NCBI GenBank assembly: GCA_965218045.1
Contig: CBDCJX010000009.1
Coordinates: 496,001-560,000 of the forward strand
Length of the DNA: 64,000 nt
Direction: 5' to 3'
Source: CAVRCA01 sp965218045
Lineage (GTDB): Bacteria > Pseudomonadota > Alphaproteobacteria > Acetobacterales > Acetobacteraceae
In this document: piece by piece, positions 1 to 10,100 of the stretch
Position numbering within the stretch: the first letter of the stretch is position 1
How the letters are laid out: each line of letters starts with the position of its first letter
Program-made: the position numbers and the translations under genes
The notes under the pieces: model-generated
What the model was told of the DNA's origin: nothing
Database searches by the model: none
What the model saw: the letters and a program-made list of their open reading frames with translations, nothing else

Positions 1-779
1 TGGACCCTGCGCGCTTCCGGCCTTGCGATCTCGAAACCGGGAATCTGCGCCAAGCGATCGGGGACGATGAGCCTTTCGCCCTCGCGATGTGCATGGAAGT
101 CGCCGAACATCTCTCGCCCGGACGCGCGCAGCCCTTCGTGGCGGAACTCTGCGGCCTGAGTGATCTCGTCCTCTTCTCGGCGGCGGTTCCCGGCCAGGGC
201 GGACTCAACCACATCAACGAGCAGTGGCCGGACTACTGGGCCGTTGCGTTCGAAAGCAACGGCTTTGCCTGCTTCGATGTGTTGCGCCCGCGCCTGTGGA
301 ACCGGAACGAGTGCGAGTGGTGGTATCTCCAGAACGTGCTGCTGTTCGCAAGGCGGGATAGCACGGCGTTCGAGATCGCCAGGCGCCTGGGCCCGTCAAT
401 TGCCTCACCACCGATGCCGCTCGTCCATCCTCGGATGTTCTCCCACGCGATCCGCTACAAGGGCGAGCGCATTGCCGAGCTGGAGCACCTTGTCCGGTAT
501 CAGCCGTTCGGTCGCGACGCCGGCATCCGCTTGCTGGAGACCAAGGTCGATCGTCTCAGGGCGATGGTGCTCGACAAGGACGGCGAGGCGGAGGAGTTGA
601 GAGGTTCACTCGAGCGCGCCCGAGCGGAATCGACGGACCTGCACAACGAGCGCGACCGGCTGGGGCGGGAAAATGCCGCGATGTGGGCATCGACCTCATG
701 GCGCGTCACCAGCCCGCTGCGGCGGGTCGTCACGTTGCTGCGGCGGAGATCCGGGCGAGGCGGCGCGCCAAGCAGTTGA
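1..779 (+). CDS. SAM-dependent methyltransferase, 5'-truncated, with C-terminal coiled coil
   Basis: The frame is open from base 3 without a start, so the gene begins outside the window. The visible part opens with the tail of a class I methyltransferase fold: LAMCMEVAEHL is the usual post-motif strand of Methyltransf_23-type enzymes, followed by LVLFSAAVPGQGG. After about residue 150 the protein turns into a charged coiled coil (RLRAMVLDKDGEAEEL onward) and ends in a basic tail. Methyltransferase plus coiled coil is common in O-antigen or surface-glycan loci, which fits the glycosyltransferase next door. The acceptor substrate cannot be read from the sequence. The 3' end overlaps the convergent glycosyltransferase gene by 50 bases. 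Confidence 0.75.
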   Translation, partial: DPARFRPCDLETGNLRQAIGDDEPFALAMCMEVAEHLSPGRAQPFVAELCGLSDLVLFSAAVPGQGGLNHINEQWPDYWAVAFESNGFACFDVLRPRLWNRNECEWWYLQNVLLFARRDSTAFEIARRLGPSIASPPMPLVHPRMFSHAIRYKGERIAELEHLVRYQPFGRDAGIRLLETKVDRLRAMVLDKDGEAEELRGSLERARAESTDLHNERDRLGRENAAMWASTSWRVTSPLRRVVTLLRRRSGRGGAPSS

Positions 780-1485
780 ATTCGTCGGTCTCGAACGGGG
801 TCCAACGCAGGTCCTCAGCAGCGTGCAACTCCGGCAGGTAAAATCGGGCGAAACTCCATCCCGCTCCAGGTGACTGGCGGTCGTAGCGCGTAAGCTTGGC
901 GCAACGCTGCTCGAACGACCGCACGATCCAGTCGAAATGCACGAAGAACGCCCACTGCGGCGCCATGTCCGACTGCGAGGCGGTGAAGCCGCGCGTGTGT
1001 ATCGCGTCGACGAAATCCACCTCGCGGGGCCGGAACGCCCGCCACTGCGGATCGAGGTAGGTCGGGTCTTGCGGATGGAAGTAGTGATCCTCGAGGCGTG
1101 AGAAACGCAGCTCTCCATGCAGAACCCATGCGTTGCGCCGTGACAGCGCGAGACTGGGCTCGGCCACCCTGGCGAGCGAGCGGTCGAGCCACGCGATCAG
1201 GGCGGCGGAGGGGAGCTCGTCATCGTCGAACCGGACGACCCACTCTGTTTCGACAACGTCTCGGCTGACCGAGATGATCCCCTCGACGCGATCAGACGTT
1301 GGCGTAACCGGGGCGACATCCGCGCCCAGATCCTCCAGCACGGCGAAGGTGCCATCAGCACTCCTGGTGTCGTAGAGGTAAAGCGGCCGGACACCGAGCG
1401 CCCGATAAGCCTCGGCAATGGGCCTGATCCACTCCGCGCCGTCCCTGGTTGGCACGATGACCCGGTAACAGCGATCATGGCTCAT
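730..1485 (-). CDS. glycosyltransferase family 2-like protein
   Basis: 251 residues. The N-terminus RVIVPTRDGAEWIRP has the first strand of a GT-A fold, and VRFDDDELPS around residue 90 supplies the acidic DDD patch that would bind the metal-nucleotide sugar. The rest (FHPQDPTYLDPQWRAFRPRE, FVHFDWIVRSFEQR) resembles the Glyco_tranf_2_4 group, cytosolic enzymes adding sugars to cell-surface polymers. No membrane segment is visible. It starts at an ATG and runs convergent to the upstream methyltransferase, overlapping it by 50 bases. The PLD-like gene reads in the same direction but lies 15 bases beyond its start, so it is upstream. Family is fairly sure; donor and acceptor are unknown. Confidence 0.7.
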   Translation of the reverse strand: MSHDRCYRVIVPTRDGAEWIRPIAEAYRALGVRPLYLYDTRSADGTFAVLEDLGADVAPVTPTSDRVEGIISVSRDVVETEWVVRFDDDELPSAALIAWLDRSLARVAEPSLALSRRNAWVLHGELRFSRLEDHYFHPQDPTYLDPQWRAFRPREVDFVDAIHTRGFTASQSDMAPQWAFFVHFDWIVRSFEQRCAKLTRYDRQSPGAGWSFARFYLPELHAAEDLRWTPFETDEFNCLARRLARISAAAT

Positions 1486-1500
1486 GGGCGGCCCCCAGCT

Positions 1501-2892
1501 CTACAGTTGCGGCTCGATCGGCAGCCAACCGAGCACGCGCGCCACAATGCGTCGAGACAGTGTCGCGTCCGGCTCGTGATGCACGGTGCGGGCCCGATCG
1601 CCGGGGCGGTCGGTCCAGCCCAGCCGTCCATCCGCCAGGCCCACCCGCCAGCTCCGCGCCGGGTCGGTGAGGCGCTTGAACTCCCGACCCAGCTCGTTGG
1701 CCAGTGCTGGATGCTGGACGAAGGCGCCCATCTCCGTGTTCAGGTACGCCGAGCGGGGATCGAGGTTGAACGAGCCGACGAAGATCAGGCGGTCATCGAC
1801 GGCAAAGGCTTTGGTGTGCAGGCTGGCTCGGCCGGAACCGAACAGGCTCTGCCCCTGCTGACCGCCGGGCTTGAGCTCGAACAGCGTCACGCCGGCGCGC
1901 AATAAGCGGCGGCGATAGCGAGCATAGCCACCGTGCACCGCCAGCACGTCCGTCGCCGCCAGCGAATTCGTCAGCACGCAGACTCGCACCCCGCGGCGAA
2001 CCAGGCCGGCCAACCGCCGCGCGCCCTCGCGGCCCGGCACGAAATAGGGCGAGATCAGCAGAACGTGTTCTCGCGCCGACTCCAGCGCCGCGCCGATGGC
2101 GTCAAGCACCTCGGGGGAGCGGTGGCGATCGAGGCCCTTGCCTGGCGGGTCGGCCACGATGTGCACCCGGGCCGTCTCCAGCACGGTGCGGCTTGCTTGC
2201 AGCAGCGCCGCTTGGTCGGGCAGCGCGCGAAGCCGCTCCAGGTAGTCGGCAGCCGAGGCCGAAGCGCACAGCTCGTCGAGCCTTTGCCGCATCGTCCCGA
2301 GGTCGCTTTCGGGCGAACGCGATGTGCCGACGCGATCAATCGGGCGCGCGGTGCGGTCGGTCCAGTAGCGTTCGAACAGCGCCGTCGCCTGGGCCGCGGC
2401 GCCGCCGGTCAGGGCAAGGTCGAGGTCGCGGAAGTTGAACTGCCGGGACGCGTCGAAATACTCGTCGCCGATGTTGCGCCCGCCGCCGATGACGAGTTGC
2501 CCGTCGACGATCCAGGCCTTGTTGTGCATGCGATGGTTGAGGCGATAGCCGGCGAACAGGAACTCGACCAGGTCGCCGAGCGGGCCCCACGAGCGGAGCT
2601 GGAACGGGTTGTAGAGCCGGACCTCGATCGCGGGATGCCGCGCCAAGGTCGCGAGCGCTTGTGCGGCGCGCCGGATGTAGAGGTCGTCGAGCAGCAACCG
2701 CACGCGAACACCTCGGTCGGCAGCTTGCAATACCTCGCGGATCAGCAACCGACCGGTGACGTCCTCGTCCCAGATATAGTATTGCAGGTCGAGCGAGCGG
2801 GACGCGGCGCGTGCACTGAGGCCGCGCAGGGCGAAGGCTTCCAGGTTGTCGGGCACCAGCGTCGCGCCGGTCTCGCCCACGGGCGGGGTCAT
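1501..2892 (-). CDS. phospholipase D-like protein (cardiolipin synthase C type)
   Basis: 463 residues from ATG 2892. Two HKD motifs are present: HNKAWIVD at residues 123-130, followed by GGGRNIGDEYF, and HTKAFAVDDRLIFVGSFNLDP in the C-terminal half. This is the arrangement of the bacterial PLD family to which E. coli ClsC belongs, which makes cardiolipin by phosphatidyl transfer. The reading frame is open to an ATG at 3123, but that extension is Arg/Ser-rich and overlaps the upstream gene, so the start at MTPPVGETGATL is preferred. No signal peptide is visible. It reads in the same direction as the secreted protein gene ending at 3059. A phosphodiesterase or nuclease role is not excluded. Confidence 0.8.
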   Translation of the reverse strand: MTPPVGETGATLVPDNLEAFALRGLSARAASRSLDLQYYIWDEDVTGRLLIREVLQAADRGVRVRLLLDDLYIRRAAQALATLARHPAIEVRLYNPFQLRSWGPLGDLVEFLFAGYRLNHRMHNKAWIVDGQLVIGGGRNIGDEYFDASRQFNFRDLDLALTGGAAAQATALFERYWTDRTARPIDRVGTSRSPESDLGTMRQRLDELCASASAADYLERLRALPDQAALLQASRTVLETARVHIVADPPGKGLDRHRSPEVLDAIGAALESAREHVLLISPYFVPGREGARRLAGLVRRGVRVCVLTNSLAATDVLAVHGGYARYRRRLLRAGVTLFELKPGGQQGQSLFGSGRASLHTKAFAVDDRLIFVGSFNLDPRSAYLNTEMGAFVQHPALANELGREFKRLTDPARSWRVGLADGRLGWTDRPGDRARTVHHEPDATLSRRIVARVLGWLPIEPQL

Positions 2893-3058
2893 GGTCGGTT
2901 CGGCGACGTTGTCCAGCGCGTTTGCGTCCCTTGCCACCTCGAAGCCGCCCAGCCCTGATGTGCTTACCTGCCGCCCGCGTCGACCTCCCCCTGCTCTACC
3001 ACTCTCTCGGCGAGAAAGCCGACAGAGCCGTCCCTGCCGGCTGTCACATCGCCCGGCG

Positions 3059-3754
3059 CTACATCGGCGGCTTGACGCCATCGGCGCCGACGGCGACCAG
3101 GTTGGCCGTGGTCTTGCCCGCATCCTTGGTCGCCACGACGAATACTGAATCGCCCTGCTTCACATCCGACTTGGCGCCGGGGTTGAAGGTGACGATCGGC
3201 GCCGTCGGGGGCACCAGGATGGTCTGCTGGCCACCCTTGTAGGTGACGACCAGTTGCTTGCCTGTTCCTTGCGCGTTGGAGGTCGACACGGTGCCGTTGG
3301 TCATCTTGCTCTCGACCATCTCGCTTGTGCCACCGGCGGACGTGCTGCTCGCCACCTGGCCGTTGGTCATGGTGCTCGGCGTGCTGGCGTTGCCGGGTAT
3401 GGTGGTGTCGGGGAGCCTGTCCCAATCGTAGTGGCCTTCGCCGGCGCCTTTCATGGCGGGCGGGAACACCAACACCTCGAGCGCCACTTGACTGGGCCCG
3501 AACTCCTTGGTGGCGACGCCGATATAGCTGCCTTGCTCGACCTTATCGAGGCTCGACTTCACCACCTTCGAGTAGCGCGTGTCGCTGCCCACGGTGATCG
3601 GCACGTCGCCGTTGCCGGTGTGCACGGTGATCGTGCTGCTGTCGGTCGAGGCCACGGTGCCGCGGATGCGGGTGCGTTCCGGCGCCGCGTGCGCCGCGAG
3701 TGAGAGCGAGAGCGCGGCGCTGGCCGCCAAGGCGAAGCCGAGGGATCGTTTCAT
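3059..3754 (-). CDS. secreted DUF5666-like protein
   Basis: 231 residues. A clear Sec signal peptide (MKRSLGFALAASAALSLSLA, cleavage near AHA-AP) sends it to the periplasm or outside. The next 70 residues (RGTVASTDSSTITVHTGNG, ITVGSDTRYSKV, GSYIGVATKE) look like a small beta-barrel of the DUF5666 type. A low-complexity Ser/Thr/Gly/Asn linker at about 120-165 with two TMTNG/KMTNG repeats separates it from a second related barrel (KQLVVTYKGGQQTILVPP to DSVFVVATKD). Function is not known for this family. It sits upstream of the PLD-like gene on the same strand, with 166 bases to the likely PLD start. Confidence 0.65.
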   Translation of the reverse strand: MKRSLGFALAASAALSLSLAAHAAPERTRIRGTVASTDSSTITVHTGNGDVPITVGSDTRYSKVVKSSLDKVEQGSYIGVATKEFGPSQVALEVLVFPPAMKGAGEGHYDWDRLPDTTIPGNASTPSTMTNGQVASSTSAGGTSEMVESKMTNGTVSTSNAQGTGKQLVVTYKGGQQTILVPPTAPIVTFNPGAKSDVKQGDSVFVVATKDAGKTTANLVAVGADGVKPPM

Positions 3755-3848
3755 CTGGTGCGTTTCCTAATTGACGTGTTTGGGTATCGTCAGTGCCCCG
3801 TCAGCAAGCGTGCTGTCGCCCGGGGGAGTTCCCGCTCTTGCGGCGGGA

Positions 3849-4307
3849 TCACTCGTTGCAGATCGCCGATGCCTGATCGTTGTTCGATTGGGCGTCGGGG
3901 CCACGTGAGCATAGGTCGTATTCGTGTCCTGGCCGAGTTGAGGGCGCTCGGTAGACGTAGGTGTGGCCCCAGGGATCGACCGGCATCTTGCCGCCCTTCA
4001 CATAGGGGCCGTTCCAGTTGCCGACATCCGAGGGCTGCGTCACCAAGGCCTGCAGCCCGTCGCTCGAGTTCGGATAACTGCCAATGTCCAGCTTATACAT
4101 GTCGAGCACGGAGCCAAGTTGCGCGACGGATTGGCGGGCGATCGATGTCTTGGCGGAGCCGAGCTGCCGCAGCACCGCGGGTGCGACCAGCCCGATCAGC
4201 AGGCCGAGGATGACGATCACCACCATGATCTCGAGCAAGGTGAAGCCGTCCTCGCGGCGTCGGGCGGGCGCGCTTGCCTGTGGGTCCGTACGCATCGACT
4301 GGATCAT
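3849..4307 (-). CDS. gspG: type II secretion major pseudopilin GspG
   Basis: 152 residues. The prepilin peptidase site and hydrophobic helix are clear: EDGFTLLEIMVVIVILGLLIGLVAPAV, cut after the Gly. The globular part carries the hallmarks of the major pseudopilin (LDMYKLDIGSYPNSSDGLQALV, GPYVKGGKMPVDPWGHTYVYRAP, GHEYDLCSRGPD), so this is GspG rather than a minor pseudopilin. ATG 4307 is chosen because it gives a normal short leader; longer starts at 4370 or 4445 add unsupported residues. It lies about 9 kb from the rest of the T2SS genes, divergent from a lytic transglycosylase. It should polymerise into the periplasmic pseudopilus after processing by GspO. Confidence 0.9.
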   Translation of the reverse strand: MIQSMRTDPQASAPARRREDGFTLLEIMVVIVILGLLIGLVAPAVLRQLGSAKTSIARQSVAQLGSVLDMYKLDIGSYPNSSDGLQALVTQPSDVGNWNGPYVKGGKMPVDPWGHTYVYRAPSTRPGHEYDLCSRGPDAQSNNDQASAICNE

Positions 4308-4419
4308 GCTGCTGCCCGCCTCGCTCCTCTCGTCTTCGCCCGCCTGAAGCGGTAATGACCCGAACGGCATCGTGGCGCCGCGAGGACGGGGCCGTATAGC
4401 ACGCAGGCCAGGGAGCATC

Positions 4420-4830
4420 ATGGCGGTTCCGTATCTCGCTTGCATGGCCGTGGTGGCCTCGGTCTACGCCCTGCCCCCGCGCGTCTTGCCGTCGATCCAT
4501 GCCGTCGAGGGCGGCCAGGTCGGCACCGTGCATCGCAACGCGGACGGCTCCGATGATCTCGGGGTGATGCAGATCAACACGCGCTGGGTTCCCACCCTGG
4601 CACGGCTGGCGAGATTGGACCCTGCCACCACCAGGGCGAGGCTCGTGACCGATGCGTGTTTCAACATCGCCGCCGCCGGCGTCGTGCTGCGCACGTATCT
4701 CAACGAGACGGGCGGCGACCTGATGAGTGCGATCGGGAACTACCACTCGCACGCGCCCAACCTCAACGCGGCGTATCAGGCCGGCGTGAAAGCGGCGGCG
4801 GGGCGACTGTTCGGCGCCGGCGGCCGATAG
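4420..4830 (+). CDS. lytic transglycosylase domain protein
   Basis: 136 residues from ATG 4420, which has GGGAG nine to five bases upstream; an earlier ATG at 4372 has no such site. The SLT fold of the IagB/VirB1 group is recognisable: PSIHAVEGGQVGTVHRN with the catalytic Glu, then SDDLGVMQINTRWVPTLA, then AIGNYHSHAPNLNAAYQAGV. Such enzymes cleave the glycan strands of peptidoglycan to make room for trans-envelope machines. The N-terminal hydrophobic stretch (YLACMAVVASVYALPP) is probably a signal peptide or anchor. Divergent placement next to gspG suggests local remodelling of the wall for the secretion system, which is inference. Confidence 0.8.
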   Translation: MAVPYLACMAVVASVYALPPRVLPSIHAVEGGQVGTVHRNADGSDDLGVMQINTRWVPTLARLARLDPATTRARLVTDACFNIAAAGVVLRTYLNETGGDLMSAIGNYHSHAPNLNAAYQAGVKAAAGRLFGAGGR

Positions 4831-4842
4831 GATCGGATGCAA

Positions 4843-4866
4843 CCGGGAGGGCACGCGCCCTCCCGG
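4843..4866. terminator. intergenic hairpin between convergent genes
   Basis: A perfect 10-bp stem (CCGGGAGGGC / GCCCTCCCGG) with a 4-base loop ACGC lies between the convergent transglycosylase and ferritin-like genes. It reads the same way on both strands and probably ends both transcripts, although no long T-tract follows. Confidence 0.6.
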
Positions 4867-4879
4867 ACTTGGCCGTACG

Positions 4880-5794
4880 CTACGAGGTTATCGTGCCGTT
4901 CATGCCGTTCGGGTAGAACCCGCCATTCGCCGCGCCCTGTGCGAAGTAGACGATGTTCAGCACCTGCCGCGGCGAACGCCGGAAGGTAATGGCGTTGCTG
5001 TCGGTGGGCGCGATTAGCGCGTTCCCGTTCGGCTTGAGAATGCCTTGGTCATCGGGCTGACCCGACAGCGTGGCGCGCAGGTTGGAGATCGCCTGCACCG
5101 CTTGCCCGCCACCGATGGTCGACAGACGCGCGCGGATGTTGGCGGCGTGGTAGGCCTCGACCGCCAGGATGCCGGCCGCCGCTTCGACATAGTCGGGGTT
5201 GGTGATGAAGCGGGCGGCGCCGCCATAGGCGGTCACCCCGACATCCTCGAAGATGAAGGCGCCGAGCAGGAAGGCGACCTCGCTGGCGAACGGATTGAAG
5301 GTCTGGCCCTGCGAGATCAGGCCGGCCGCGACGGCCAGATTGGTGAAGCTGGTCTGCAGGTCGATGGTCGGCTCGGCGACCGCGCTGCTGCCGAGGGCGG
5401 CGCGCAGGAAACGCACATGCGCCTGCTCGTCGACCGCGATGTCGGTGGCGAATTGCCGGATCAGCGCGTTCTGGAACGGCACCGCCGAGCCACCCGTCAC
5501 CGTGCCCTGAGTGCCGGTGCCGGTCACGTCGCTCGACGATAGCCCGGTGCCAAGCACGGCGCGCAGATAGAACTCGGCCTCGAGGTATTCGAGGTTGAGC
5601 GCGAAGTTCAGGATGTCGACATCGGTTGGTGGAGCGGCCTGGGCCCGCGCCGGTGACGGCGTGAGGCCGCCGGCGGCGAGCGCGCCGACCGCAGCCGCGG
5701 AGACGGCGCCGAGACCAACGTTGCGCATCAGGTTGCGGCGGGCGAGCGCCGGTGACGCGGCCGGGGCAATGACCGTGATTTCTTCCTGCGACAC
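4880..5794 (-). CDS. ferritin-like domain protein with export signal
   Basis: 304 residues from GTG 5794, chosen because a strong GAGGAGG site sits just upstream; an ATG at 5911 lacks one. The N-terminus has an arginine-containing Tat-like leader (LARRNLMRNVGLGAVSAAAVGALAAGG, Ala-rich end PARAQA). The mature part is a Ferritin_2 four-helix bundle: ILNFALNLEYLEAEFYLRAVLG, then AVDEQAHVRFLRAALG, then EDVGVTAYGGAARFI, and AVEAYHAANIRARL, supplying the Glu/His residues expected for a di-iron site. Members of this family are exported stress or desiccation proteins of uncertain activity. It is convergent with the transglycosylase and ends near a shared hairpin. Confidence 0.75.
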   Translation of the reverse strand: MSQEEITVIAPAASPALARRNLMRNVGLGAVSAAAVGALAAGGLTPSPARAQAAPPTDVDILNFALNLEYLEAEFYLRAVLGTGLSSSDVTGTGTQGTVTGGSAVPFQNALIRQFATDIAVDEQAHVRFLRAALGSSAVAEPTIDLQTSFTNLAVAAGLISQGQTFNPFASEVAFLLGAFIFEDVGVTAYGGAARFITNPDYVEAAAGILAVEAYHAANIRARLSTIGGGQAVQAISNLRATLSGQPDDQGILKPNGNALIAPTDSNAITFRRSPRQVLNIVYFAQGAANGGFYPNGMNGTITS

Positions 5795-5941
5795 TAAATA
5801 TATCCTCCTCGGTAACGCCAACCGCGCGGCATCCGGCACGGACGCGGCGCGGCAGGCGACGGTCGATTGACCGCATGCTCCTCTACCGCCGAGCGCGCGC
5901 CGCAGATGCAAGAACTTTCAAAGCAAACCAAGTGCCTGCGA

Positions 5942-7138
5942 TCACGAAACCGTTAGTGATTGGATGGTCGTGCCCGGTCGCCGACGGGTCGCGGCGATAC
6001 GCAGTCGCTTGCCGAGCCGAATTGAGGGGGTCTCGATGGCAAAATGCAGGGCGGCGGCGGCCGCCGCGACGATAATCAGCGTGATACCGAGCGCGAGCCA
6101 ATACGGCAGATGCGGCACGATCAACAGGATTTTGAGCACGCTGAACCCGACCAGAACGTGCACCAGGTAAAACGGGTAACTGATCGCCGCGACGGCGCGC
6201 AGCGCCCGATTCGCCGGCACATGGCGTCGCACGCAATACAGGGCGGCGAACAGACCCAGGGCAAACAGGTAATTCAGTGGCGCCAGCGGAAACTGGGCCG
6301 CGATGCGGCTGATGTGCCAACACCACAGGAACAAGAGAGTCAGCAGCACGACGGAGGCGGCGAGCGTGCCCGCGCGGATCAACCCGCGCTGGTGGTAATG
6401 GAACAAGGTGCCGATCAGCATGTAGGCGACGTACAGCGAGTCGTAGCTCACGGCGGTCATCAGCCCGGCATGCGCACCCGCGAAACGGCTTGCCGCCAGC
6501 GCCTGCACCATCGCGTTCAGCAGCAACGCCGCGATCGCGACGGCGCCGATCGCGGCGAGGCTACCGCGCAGGATGAACCGGGCCAGCAGTGCGGCGGCGA
6601 CATAGAATTTGAGCTCGACGCCGAGCGTCCAGTTCACCAGGTCGAGGCTCGGGATGCCGACATAGTTCTCGATCAGCAGGCAGTTGGCCGCGATGTCCCA
6701 GGCGGAGTAGATGAACGGCTTGCCCCACGCGGTCGCGTTGGCATACAGCAGCAGCATCTGCGCGAGCAGGGCGACGATGTAGGTCGGGTAGATCCGCAGC
6801 AGGCGCGCCACCACGAAGCCGCTGCGCGTGTGCTCACGCAACGAGATCGGAATGACGAAGCCGCTGACCAGGAAGAACACCGCGACGCCAAGCGGCCCGA
6901 GTTGTAGCAGCGGATTGTCGCCGAACACGTAGATGCCCGACAGCGGGCCGGGCGGCAGCGGCGTGAAGGTCACTCCGGCGACGAGGCCGGGCATCGCCCA
7001 GTAGATGCCGATCAGATGGCTCAGCGCGACGGCCAGTGCGGCGGGCCCGCGCAGATGGTCGGCGAAGATAATCCGCTCCGCCCCCGGTCGGCTGGGCGCG
7101 GTCGGCGCGCTCCGTGCCCCGGGGGTGGAGCGGCTCAC
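5942..7138 (-). CDS. acyltransferase 3 family membrane protein
   Basis: 398 residues from GTG 7138, which overlaps the stop of the giant upstream gene as GTGA; the frame extends further upstream but only in antisense-like Arg-rich sequence. The family signature is at the start (DHLRGPAALAVALSHLIGIYW, the usual R-x10-H arrangement), followed by about ten hydrophobic helices (for example VAVFFLVSGFVIPISL, AAIGAVAIAALLLNAMVQAL, YWLALGITLIIVAAAAAAL). These proteins move acetyl or other acyl groups onto sugars of surface polysaccharides at the inner membrane. Translational coupling to the glycosyltransferase/methyltransferase gene argues that it decorates the product of that protein. Confidence 0.85.
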   Translation of the reverse strand: MSRSTPGARSAPTAPSRPGAERIIFADHLRGPAALAVALSHLIGIYWAMPGLVAGVTFTPLPPGPLSGIYVFGDNPLLQLGPLGVAVFFLVSGFVIPISLREHTRSGFVVARLLRIYPTYIVALLAQMLLLYANATAWGKPFIYSAWDIAANCLLIENYVGIPSLDLVNWTLGVELKFYVAAALLARFILRGSLAAIGAVAIAALLLNAMVQALAASRFAGAHAGLMTAVSYDSLYVAYMLIGTLFHYHQRGLIRAGTLAASVVLLTLLFLWCWHISRIAAQFPLAPLNYLFALGLFAALYCVRRHVPANRALRAVAAISYPFYLVHVLVGFSVLKILLIVPHLPYWLALGITLIIVAAAAAALHFAIETPSIRLGKRLRIAATRRRPGTTIQSLTVS

Positions 7139-10100
7139 AGCGGGGTGGCGACGATGTCGACGTGGTCGGTCGCGCGCGCGCGATATTCCCGCATCACCGC
7201 CCCGCCGTGCTCCTCCGGCTCGGTGAGGGAGCCGTCGGGACGGATCACCGACAGCTGATAGCCCTGCTCGATCAGCCAGTCGAGATAGCGCTCGCCATTG
7301 ATGCCGGAAAACGCCGGCATCAAGCTCGGGCTGAACTCGCTGATGATCGTCGGCCGAAACCGCGCGATGGTTTGGCGACAACCGAGCAGCGCGTTGTATT
7401 CGGCGCCCTCAACGTCGATCTTGATCAGGTTGATCCGCCGGTTCGACGCGATCAGCTCGTCGAGCCGCGCGCACGGGATGGTCTGCGACGCCAGCATCGC
7501 CCGCACACTGCTCGACAACGCCGAGGTGGTCCCGTTCGAGTGCGAGGTGTTGAGCGTGAGCAACCCCGTCTCGCGCCCGGCGGCCAACTGCAACAAGGTG
7601 ACATGGTCGAAGCCGTTGGCCCGCCGGCTGGCTTCCAGCAGGCGGGCGTTGCGCGGGTTCGGCTCGACGGCGGTGACGTGCCCGCCCGGCCCGACCAGCG
7701 AGGCGGCTAGCATGGTGAGATAGCCGATATTGGCGCCGATATCGAGCACGCCCATGCCGGGCCGCAGCAGGCGGCGGAACACCGCGACGACCTCGGCCTC
7801 GTAATTGCCCGCGCGTGCGTGGCGCCCGACCGCCACATCGTTGGCGTCGCTATACAGCCGAAATTCGTCGAGCGCGGTCTCGACCACCTCCGGCTCGTCG
7901 GCGGATTGCCCGATCAGCCCGCGTTCGGCAAACTCCCAACTGCTGAGATAGCTTGCCACAATGCCGGACAGCTTCTCGCCGGCCGCGCTGGAATGGCCCG
8001 GCCACTCCTCATGGTGCGGATGCCGTCCCAGCAGCAGGCGGAAGCAGTAGAAGACGTCCGCCTCCGACGCGACCCCGGTGTAGGGCACGTCCCACGGCGC
8101 CGCCGGCACGGTGAACGGCACCGGCGGGGGGGCGTTTGCCGCGAGGGCGGGCACCGGGGCGGCATGGCGGGCGCGCGCCGGTGCCGGCGGCACCTGCCCT
8201 GCTGCCTCGGCCTCGGCCTCGGCCTGGTCGGCCGGCACGGCGGGCCGCGTGCGGCGGGATGCGAACAGGCTCGCCGCCATCCCCTCCATCCGCTTGGCGG
8301 TCGTCGGCCAGGCATACGCATCCAGCCAGGCGGATGCCTCGCGTTGCAGCTCGACGCGCGCCTGCACGTCGCGCATCAGCCGACGCGCGCTGGCGGCGAT
8401 CGCCTCCGAGGTATCGCCCTCGGCGCGCACCACCGCCGGGCCGGCCTCGTCGAAGATCGCCATCGGGGTGACCAGCACCGGCACCAAGCTCGCCAAGGCG
8501 GTGCGCAACGCGGCACTCGATGCCTCCGGGGTCTGCTCGTAGGGCAGCACGATCAGGTCGCACTCGCCGAGCCGCTCGAGGCTTTCCGCCGACGGCAGGA
8601 AGTCGGTGACCCACTCGACCGCCTGCGCCAGCCCGAGCTTGGCGGCCAGCGCGCGGCATGTCGCCAGTTCAGCCACCGACTCCTCGGCCGGATACAACGC
8701 GTTGACCAGGCGCAGCCGCAGACCCGGCCAGTCCTGCCGCAACAACGCGGCGGCGCGCAGCAAGCGTGGTATCCCCTTGGGCGGCACCAGAAAGCCGTAG
8801 CAGCCGATCAGCGGCGCCGACCCTGGGGGAAGCACGCGCGGCTCCGGTGCAGGCTCGGCGGCGGCCGGCGTGCCCTGTGGCATCAGCACGACGTTGTCGA
8901 CCAGCCCCTCGCGTTGCAGCAGCGCCAGGTCGGCGACGGTGTGGACGCAGACCCGATCGGCGCGATGCAGCGCGGCAATCGCCGCCGCCCGATCCGCCTC
9001 GTCGAGCTGGAGGAGATGCTTGGTGTTGTGCAAGGTGACGACGCTCACCCGCGCGGCGATCCGCCGGTCGGTGAGCAGATCGGCGAGCCCCGGCCAGGGG
9101 ATCAGCCCCGGATGGTGCTGCACGATCAGCACCTGCGGGTCCTCGCTTGCGATGCTGGCGGCAAGCCCGGTCGCATTGCCGAGCTCCCAGCTCGGCACCA
9201 CGCGCGGGCCTTCTCGTGTTCCTGCACTGGGCGGGGTGCGTCGGTCGGCGAACACCACGTGCGCGCCGGGGTCGAGCATCGGCTCGGCGAGCTGGCGCGT
9301 GTACTCGGCAACGCCGCATTTGACGTCCCAGCTGGTGACCCAGCCGATACGCGGCGCGCGCGCCGGCGGCAGCAGCAGCAGGTCGACGCAAGCCTCGGCG
9401 ACGCGCTCGGCCCAGCGCGCCGGATCGAGCCGTTGCCGAACCACGCTTCGCGCCCGCTCCGCCCGCGCCGCTGTGCGGCCACCGCCGGCCTCGGCATCGA
9501 CCAGCGCCTCGCGCAGCGCCGCCGCGAGGTCCGCCGCGTCCGGCTCCAGCCACACCGAGCCGTTCGACGCCAGATGGGTGCGCGCCGGTGCGTGCCGCCA
9601 GGCGATCAGCCGCGCCTCATCAGCGGTGACGAAGTCGCGATGGCCGCCGCCGGCGGTGACGATGAGCGCCAGTCCCGCCGCCATCGCCTCGGCCGCCGGG
9701 ATGTTGAACCCCTCGCCGCGCGTCGGCAGCACCATGACGTGGCCGCGCGCGTAGAGCTCCAGCAGCGCGGCGTGATCGAGATCGTCGTCGATCAGCTCGA
9801 TCGGCGCGAGGTCGGGGTGCTCGGTGCGTCGCTCGCGCAACTGGTCGGCCACCTGGTTGTGCGGGTTGGCGAACCCCTTGATCACCAGCCGCACATTGTC
9901 GCTGGCGCGGAACGCCTCCGCCCAGGCGGCCAGCAGCACATCGACACCCTTGCGCGGAAAGCAGGAGGAGACGTGCAGGAAGGTGAGCGGCGCCGCCTCG
10001 GTGGGCCGCGCCGGCTCGCGCGCGGCGCCGATGGCGGCGAACTCGTCGAGCGGCGGCGCGTAGCCGACGACCCGCACGGGGATACGCAGCCCGGACCCGA

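Noticed and set aside
730..779. Overlap of the first two genes as a regulatory antisense pair
   Set aside because: A 50-base tail-to-tail overlap is common in compact genomes and nothing else points to regulation.
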